Positions 5,752-8,261 of a DNA stretch of 8,261 nt are shown here, one piece after another. The notes beneath the pieces were generated by a model, which saw nothing but the letters and a program-made list of their open reading frames with translations, made no database searches and was not told the origin of the DNA. Every line of letters begins with the position of its first letter. The first letter of the stretch is position 1. Source of the DNA: Candidatus Bathyarchaeota archaeon (GTDB lineage: Archaea > Thermoproteota > Bathyarchaeia > TCS64); assembly GCA_030691555.1 (NCBI GenBank), contig JAUYEB010000125.1:1-8261 (forward strand), written 5' to 3'. A program made the translations under genes and the position numbers.

Positions 5752-5768
5752 AATAGGATATACCTATT
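5752..5768. promoter_or_regulatory. Divergent promoter region with inverted repeat around a TATA box
   Basis: AATAGG (5752-5757) and CCTATT (5763-5768) flank ATATA. The centre is 34 nt upstream of ATG 5794 on the plus strand and 54 nt upstream of the minus-strand start at 5706. A repeat this symmetric over a TATA core between divergent genes suggests a regulator-binding site controlling one or both. Confidence 0.4.
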
Positions 5769-5793
5769 TTTTGAGCAAGTCAAAACATGACAG

Positions 5794-5944
5794 ATGATTG
5801 GTGCTCTTGCTGGCATATTCTTTGGTTTAGTAGGTATAGCTATATTAGAGTCGATTTTTAGTAAAAAAAAGATGCCCACATTGTAATAATGAAATTCCTT
5901 CAGGAACAGTGTTTTGCCCTTACTGCAGGAGTAGGCTGGGTTAA
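5794..5944 (+). pseudogene. Membrane/zinc-ribbon protein broken by a frameshift in an A8 run
   Basis: From ATG 5794 the frame gives one hydrophobic helix (MIGALAGIFFGLVGIAIL), then SKKKMPTL and a stop at 5884-5886. If one A is dropped from the run AAAAAAAA (5863-5870), the helix continues into KKRCPHCNNEIPSG, then TVFCPYCRSRLG, stopping at 5942-5944. That is a clean CPHC...CPYC zinc ribbon and a sensible 49-residue product. So the gene as written carries a +1 shift: an indel mutation, a sequencing error in a homopolymer, or slippage during transcription. Membrane helix plus zinc ribbon is a common small archaeal and bacterial architecture of unknown role. The base composition is AT-rich compared with its flanks. 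Confidence 0.6.
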
Positions 5945-5946
5945 CC

Positions 5947-6297
5947 TTGTGTGCATTGCAACTACCAAACTTGTTCTCTGAAGCATTCATCCGCAACGCA
6001 AGGCGTTTCGGAACTGTACAATTATTCATCGTCGGAGTTATTGTACTGGTTTGGCAACTACAGTCTCCATATATCAGTAACCAGGAAGGTCAGATTGCTA
6101 CCTTTTGGCTAATATTAAATGCCCTTGCTTCTCCCTTCGTAAAAAGATCAACAACATTAATGACCCCAAATGTTATTGATCCTCATTGTCACTTCTGCAG
6201 AGGACATATGACTGCGACGGATTTAGTCTGTCTCCAATGTGGTGCCACGTCTCACATTTCGAGTCCGACTCAAATAAATAAAAAAGATACCGCTTGA
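5947..6297 (+). CDS. Membrane protein with two helices and a C-terminal zinc ribbon
   Basis: A 116-residue protein, starting at TTG 5947, two bases after the preceding zinc-ribbon frame ends, so the two are probably co-transcribed. Hydrophobic segments lie at 24-38 (VQLFIVGVIVLVWQL) and 49-65 (QIATFWLILNALASPFV). The zinc ribbon is CHFC (81-84) and CLQC (95-98), spacing CX2C-X10-CX2C, followed by a short polar tail (SSPTQINKKDTA). The start is uncertain, as no ribosome-binding site is obvious. The neighbour carries the same combination of membrane helix and zinc ribbon, so they may act together or derive from one gene. The function is not known. Both genes are AT-rich, which may mark recent acquisition. 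Confidence 0.65.
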   Translation: MCALQLPNLFSEAFIRNARRFGTVQLFIVGVIVLVWQLQSPYISNQEGQIATFWLILNALASPFVKRSTTLMTPNVIDPHCHFCRGHMTATDLVCLQCGATSHISSPTQINKKDTA

Positions 6298-6598
6298 TTT
6301 ACCCTTCGAGAAGGGCCCTGAAGCGATCCCTCTGGCCCTGTTCCTCTGCCCGTTTTTGTTCTAGGTCGAAACTCAAACAGAGGCTCGATCGATTCCCTGA
6401 CGAGTCGCTGTGCGCGCGCCAACACCAGTAACCATAGGTGAAAAGGGATATTACTCCATCCAATCCGCCATAGGCGCCATAGTCATGATGATGGTCCAGA
6501 GACGCCTCAAAGCCTAGCCACCACCCCAACTTTTTTTTCCCCTTCTATCGGATTCTACGAGGGGGGTGCCCGCAATCCAAATCGTGGCCGCCGGGCGC
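6298..6598. other. 301-bp stretch between convergent genes
   Basis: It contains a short hairpin (CCCTT CGAG AAGGG, 6302-6315) just past the preceding stop, a T8 tract, and a possible gene remnant on the plus strand: GTG 6410 to TAG 6517, 35 residues ending with a hydrophobic helix and basic tail (SAIGAIVMMMVQRRLKA). A minus-strand open frame (TTG 6529 to 6299) ending in a charged Glu/Arg helix is also open but has no support. No confident gene is seen. Confidence 0.45.
6531..6538 (+). terminator. T8 tract, plus-strand terminator
   Basis: Eight T residues then CCCC. It is placed 13 nt after the TAG at 6517, like the terminator after the surface protein gene. It serves the plus strand only and could stop transcripts running towards the convergent transporter gene. 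Confidence 0.45.
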
Positions 6599-7726
6599 TC
6601 AGTCCTCGTCCGGGTGCCTCGGCAGGAACCCCATCCTCTTCACCGCCCACCACGCGAACGTCGTCGCCAACACCGTCGAACCGGCCAGAAGCGCCAGGTA
6701 CCACCACATGTCGGCGGGGGTCAACGCGAAGATGCTCGTCTGGGACATCACAGTCGCTATCGTGTTGGGCACAAGCAGCGCGGTGCCAATTATCGTGAGT
6801 ATCCCCATGAGGAACGAGAGACGGTTGTTGATGATCTGCAGCTGGTTATTGTATATCGACTGCAGCACCTCAAGCCCCGAGGCGAGTACCTCGGACAGGT
6901 GCTCCGCCAACCCGATCTGCGAGTGCACCTCGTTCAGCAGCCCGTTAATCTTATCGAGCAGGCGCTGGTCGTCCGACATCAGCTCCGCGTCGCCGAACCG
7001 CAGCGACGAGAGCGCCTCGGAGGTCGCCCAGAGCCCCCCCAGGTAGACTATGAGGGCGTGCTTCATCTGATATATCCTCTCACCGAGGGGGATGCGCGAC
7101 ATCTTCGAGTTGGCGAGGTCCTTACTCAGCTCGTCGCCGTTCTCCTCGATCTCCTGCAGGTACTCGAAGTTCTTCGAGTTGTTCTCGTCGATTATCCTGA
7201 TCAGGACGCTCGTGAGGCGGTCGTGCTGGGGCATGTCCTTCGGCAGCTTCTTGAAGAACGTCTCCGCGTAGCGGCGGATGTTTACGAAGCGCTTGATCTC
7301 CCGCGTGTGTATGGTGAGGATGAGGTCCTTCTTGATGAGTATGAGGAGGGGGTTTATGGTCGCCTCGAAGCCCTTCACGTGTATGGCCGGGAGGAGTAGC
7401 CCCATCTCGGTCTCGTAGTCCTCGTAGCCGGTGCGCGCGTTCTGGAGGAGGCTGGCGACGAGCGCCTCGGAGAAGCCTAGGCAGGTCGCCGCGGAGATGG
7501 CGTCGGTCTTCACGTCCTCGGCGACGTAGTCGACCCAGGCGAGCTCCGACCTGTCGATGAGCGGGTTGAACTCGCTGAGGTCCTCCGAGCGTACACTCTG
7601 TGTCCCCTTCCTCATCAGAGTGGCACAGAAACCCCGGGTCTTGAAGTCCGCCGCGGAGCCGTTTGCCGTCTGCTGCGCCCCTGCCATGCAGCCAGTTCGG
7701 ATCAAATCGCTTATAGGGGTTTTCAT
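6599..7726 (-). CDS. CorA-like divalent cation transporter lacking the GMN motif
   Basis: A 375-residue inner membrane protein with the CorA plan: a soluble N-terminal part (about 60-210), a long helix leading into TM1 (QSIYNNQLQIINNRLSFLMG, then to 327), a loop, TM2 (341-363) and a basic/acidic tail (KRMGFLPRHPDED). CorA channels form pentamers for Mg2+, Co2+ or Ni2+. The signature YGMN that should follow TM1 is replaced: TM1 ends GTALLVPNTIATVM and then SQTS. Pore selectivity may therefore differ, and transport of Mg2+ is not assured; a ZntB-like or other function is possible. ATG 7726 is supported by a TATA-like box 25 nt upstream, implying a leaderless transcript. Residues 1-45 are poorly conserved-looking, and Met14 or Met38 are alternatives. 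Confidence 0.82.
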   Translation of the reverse strand: MKTPISDLIRTGCMAGAQQTANGSAADFKTRGFCATLMRKGTQSVRSEDLSEFNPLIDRSELAWVDYVAEDVKTDAISAATCLGFSEALVASLLQNARTGYEDYETEMGLLLPAIHVKGFEATINPLLILIKKDLILTIHTREIKRFVNIRRYAETFFKKLPKDMPQHDRLTSVLIRIIDENNSKNFEYLQEIEENGDELSKDLANSKMSRIPLGERIYQMKHALIVYLGGLWATSEALSSLRFGDAELMSDDQRLLDKINGLLNEVHSQIGLAEHLSEVLASGLEVLQSIYNNQLQIINNRLSFLMGILTIIGTALLVPNTIATVMSQTSIFALTPADMWWYLALLAGSTVLATTFAWWAVKRMGFLPRHPDED

Positions 7727-7912
7727 TTCATACGCGCAAATAGTTGGAAAAATATGCGTTTCGGTGGACGTCAGGAGGGCTCCGCTGTCTGGTTCCCTGA
7801 TAATAATTAAAGCCGTGGGCGCGTAGAGCGATCGGGTGTCTGGTTTGGCGTTGGCTCTCGTGCTTTATCACAGTCAGGAGTTCGGGAACACGGGGAAGAT
7901 GGCAGAGGCGCC
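7727..7912. other. 186-bp intergenic region
   Basis: It holds the TATA-like box of the CorA-like gene. A 10-bp palindrome GAGGCGCCTC (7905-7914) overlaps the end of the SWIM gene. Nothing else is recognised. Confidence 0.4.
7748..7755 (-). promoter_or_regulatory. TATA-like box of the CorA-like gene
   Basis: ATATTTTT on the minus strand, centred 25 nt before ATG 7726, which puts the transcription start at or next to the start codon. Confidence 0.5.
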
Positions 7913-8152
7913 TCAGTATCTGCCGCGTGGGCCCTGGTTGAGCTTCATCACGGCGAGGCTGTGGCTGCAGACCCCCTTCTCCTGGAACCCGGGGCAGCTG
8001 CAGTAGACCCTCCCGTTCCTGACGACGAGCGTGTAGGTGCCGTGGTCCCCGATTACGTTGAAGTAGCCCCCGTCGAGCCTCTCGATCCTACCGGACTTGA
8101 GCAGCCGGTCGGCCTTGTCGAGCATCATGTAGAGGGGCACATCAGGCACCAA
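7913..8152 (-). CDS. Small SWIM zinc-finger protein
   Basis: A 79-residue protein whose core is the SWIM motif CxCx(n)CxH: C51-S-C53, then eight residues, C62-S-H64 in YCSCPGFQEKGVCSHSLAVM. SWIM domains bind DNA or partner proteins and occur in recombination, transposition and nucleic-acid processing factors. Here the domain stands almost alone, after a helix (KADRLLKSGRIERL) and a beta hairpin (GGYFNVIGDHGTYTLVV); such stand-alone forms are known in archaea. The start is ambiguous: TTG 8152, GTG 8149, or the paired ATGs at 8128 and 8125. A TATA-like CTTATC at 8175-8180 favours 8152 or 8149 with a leaderless transcript. The family call is firm, the biological role is not. Confidence 0.8.
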   Translation of the reverse strand: MVPDVPLYMMLDKADRLLKSGRIERLDGGYFNVIGDHGTYTLVVRNGRVYCSCPGFQEKGVCSHSLAVMKLNQGPRGRY

Positions 8153-8174
8153 AAACAGGGTGCGAGAGCTTCGA

Positions 8175-8180
8175 GATAAG
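8175..8180 (-). promoter_or_regulatory. Candidate TATA box of the SWIM gene
   Basis: CTTATC on the minus strand, centred 26 nt from 8152. Weak sequence match; the spacing is the only support. Confidence 0.25.
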
Positions 8181-8218
8181 CTATTCCATGATCACGCGTG
8201 GTTCGTCGGGATACCGTG

Positions 8219-8261
8219 AAATATTCTATGTGGTGATATCGTGTTGATTAGCATGGGCAGA
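8219..8261 (+). promoter_or_regulatory. Possible promoter and start of a plus-strand gene cut by the window edge
   Basis: AT-rich ATATTCTAT near 8221-8229 is followed by GGTGAT (8232-8237) and candidate starts GTG 8241, TTG 8244 and ATG 8253, all in one frame that is still open at the edge. It is too short to say what, if anything, is encoded. Confidence 0.2.

Noticed and set aside
6299..6529. A 76-residue minus-strand open frame ending in a charged helix
   Set aside because: TTG start with no convincing ribosome-binding site, unusual His/Gly/Trp content, and it opposes a plus-strand remnant with a terminator. Left as part of the intergenic description.
6566..7399. A 277-residue plus-strand open frame
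   Set aside because: It is the antisense shadow of the CorA-like gene: extremely Arg/Leu/Val/Glu-rich with no domain, while the minus strand shows a clear family.

Overview
The window looks like archaeal chromosomal DNA, most likely from the Thermoproteota (TACK) side, though the phylum is inferred from style and not from a marker gene. Support: TATA-like boxes sit about 25-35 nt upstream of several starts (leaderless or short-leader genes), T-tracts act as likely terminators, TTG/GTG starts are frequent, and the gene families (RHH/UPF0175-like antitoxin with DUF3368-type PIN toxin, SWIM zinc-finger protein, CorA-like transporter without the GMN motif, exported CARDB-type surface protein with a C-terminal anchor) are common in archaea.

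Layout. 1-540: degraded mobile-element-like DNA on the minus strand, with a perfect 10-bp inverted repeat at 12-35. 553-1450: a type II toxin-antitoxin operon (601-903 and 893-1450) whose TATA box lies inside a perfect 9-bp inverted repeat. 1646-1960: a two-helix membrane protein that may resemble DPM2. 2006-2430: a stretch without a confident gene, bounded by inverted copies of a recurrent ~23-bp motif. 2464-2604: a 46-residue membrane protein with a strong ribosome-binding site. 2694-5429: a 911-residue exported, C-terminally anchored protein with an N-terminal beta-rich part, a polyproline hinge, nine tandem 12-residue MgtE_N-like repeats and two CARDB-like domains. 5485-5706 (minus): a small four-cysteine protein, divergent from an AT-rich pair of membrane/zinc-ribbon genes (5794-5944, broken by a frameshift in an A8 run, and 5947-6297). 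6298-6598: mostly empty apart from a possible gene remnant and a T8 terminator. 6599-7726 (minus): CorA-like transporter. 7913-8152 (minus): SWIM-domain protein.

How they fit together. Only the antitoxin and toxin are clearly one operon. The surface protein, the small membrane proteins and the CorA-like transporter all belong to the cell envelope, but nothing in the sequence ties them into one pathway. The most notable observations are the recurrent intergenic motif (four copies, two orientations), the MgtE-like repeats placed outside the cell on a CARDB surface protein, the homopolymer frameshift in a zinc-ribbon gene, and symmetric inverted repeats wrapped around TATA boxes at two separate promoters.
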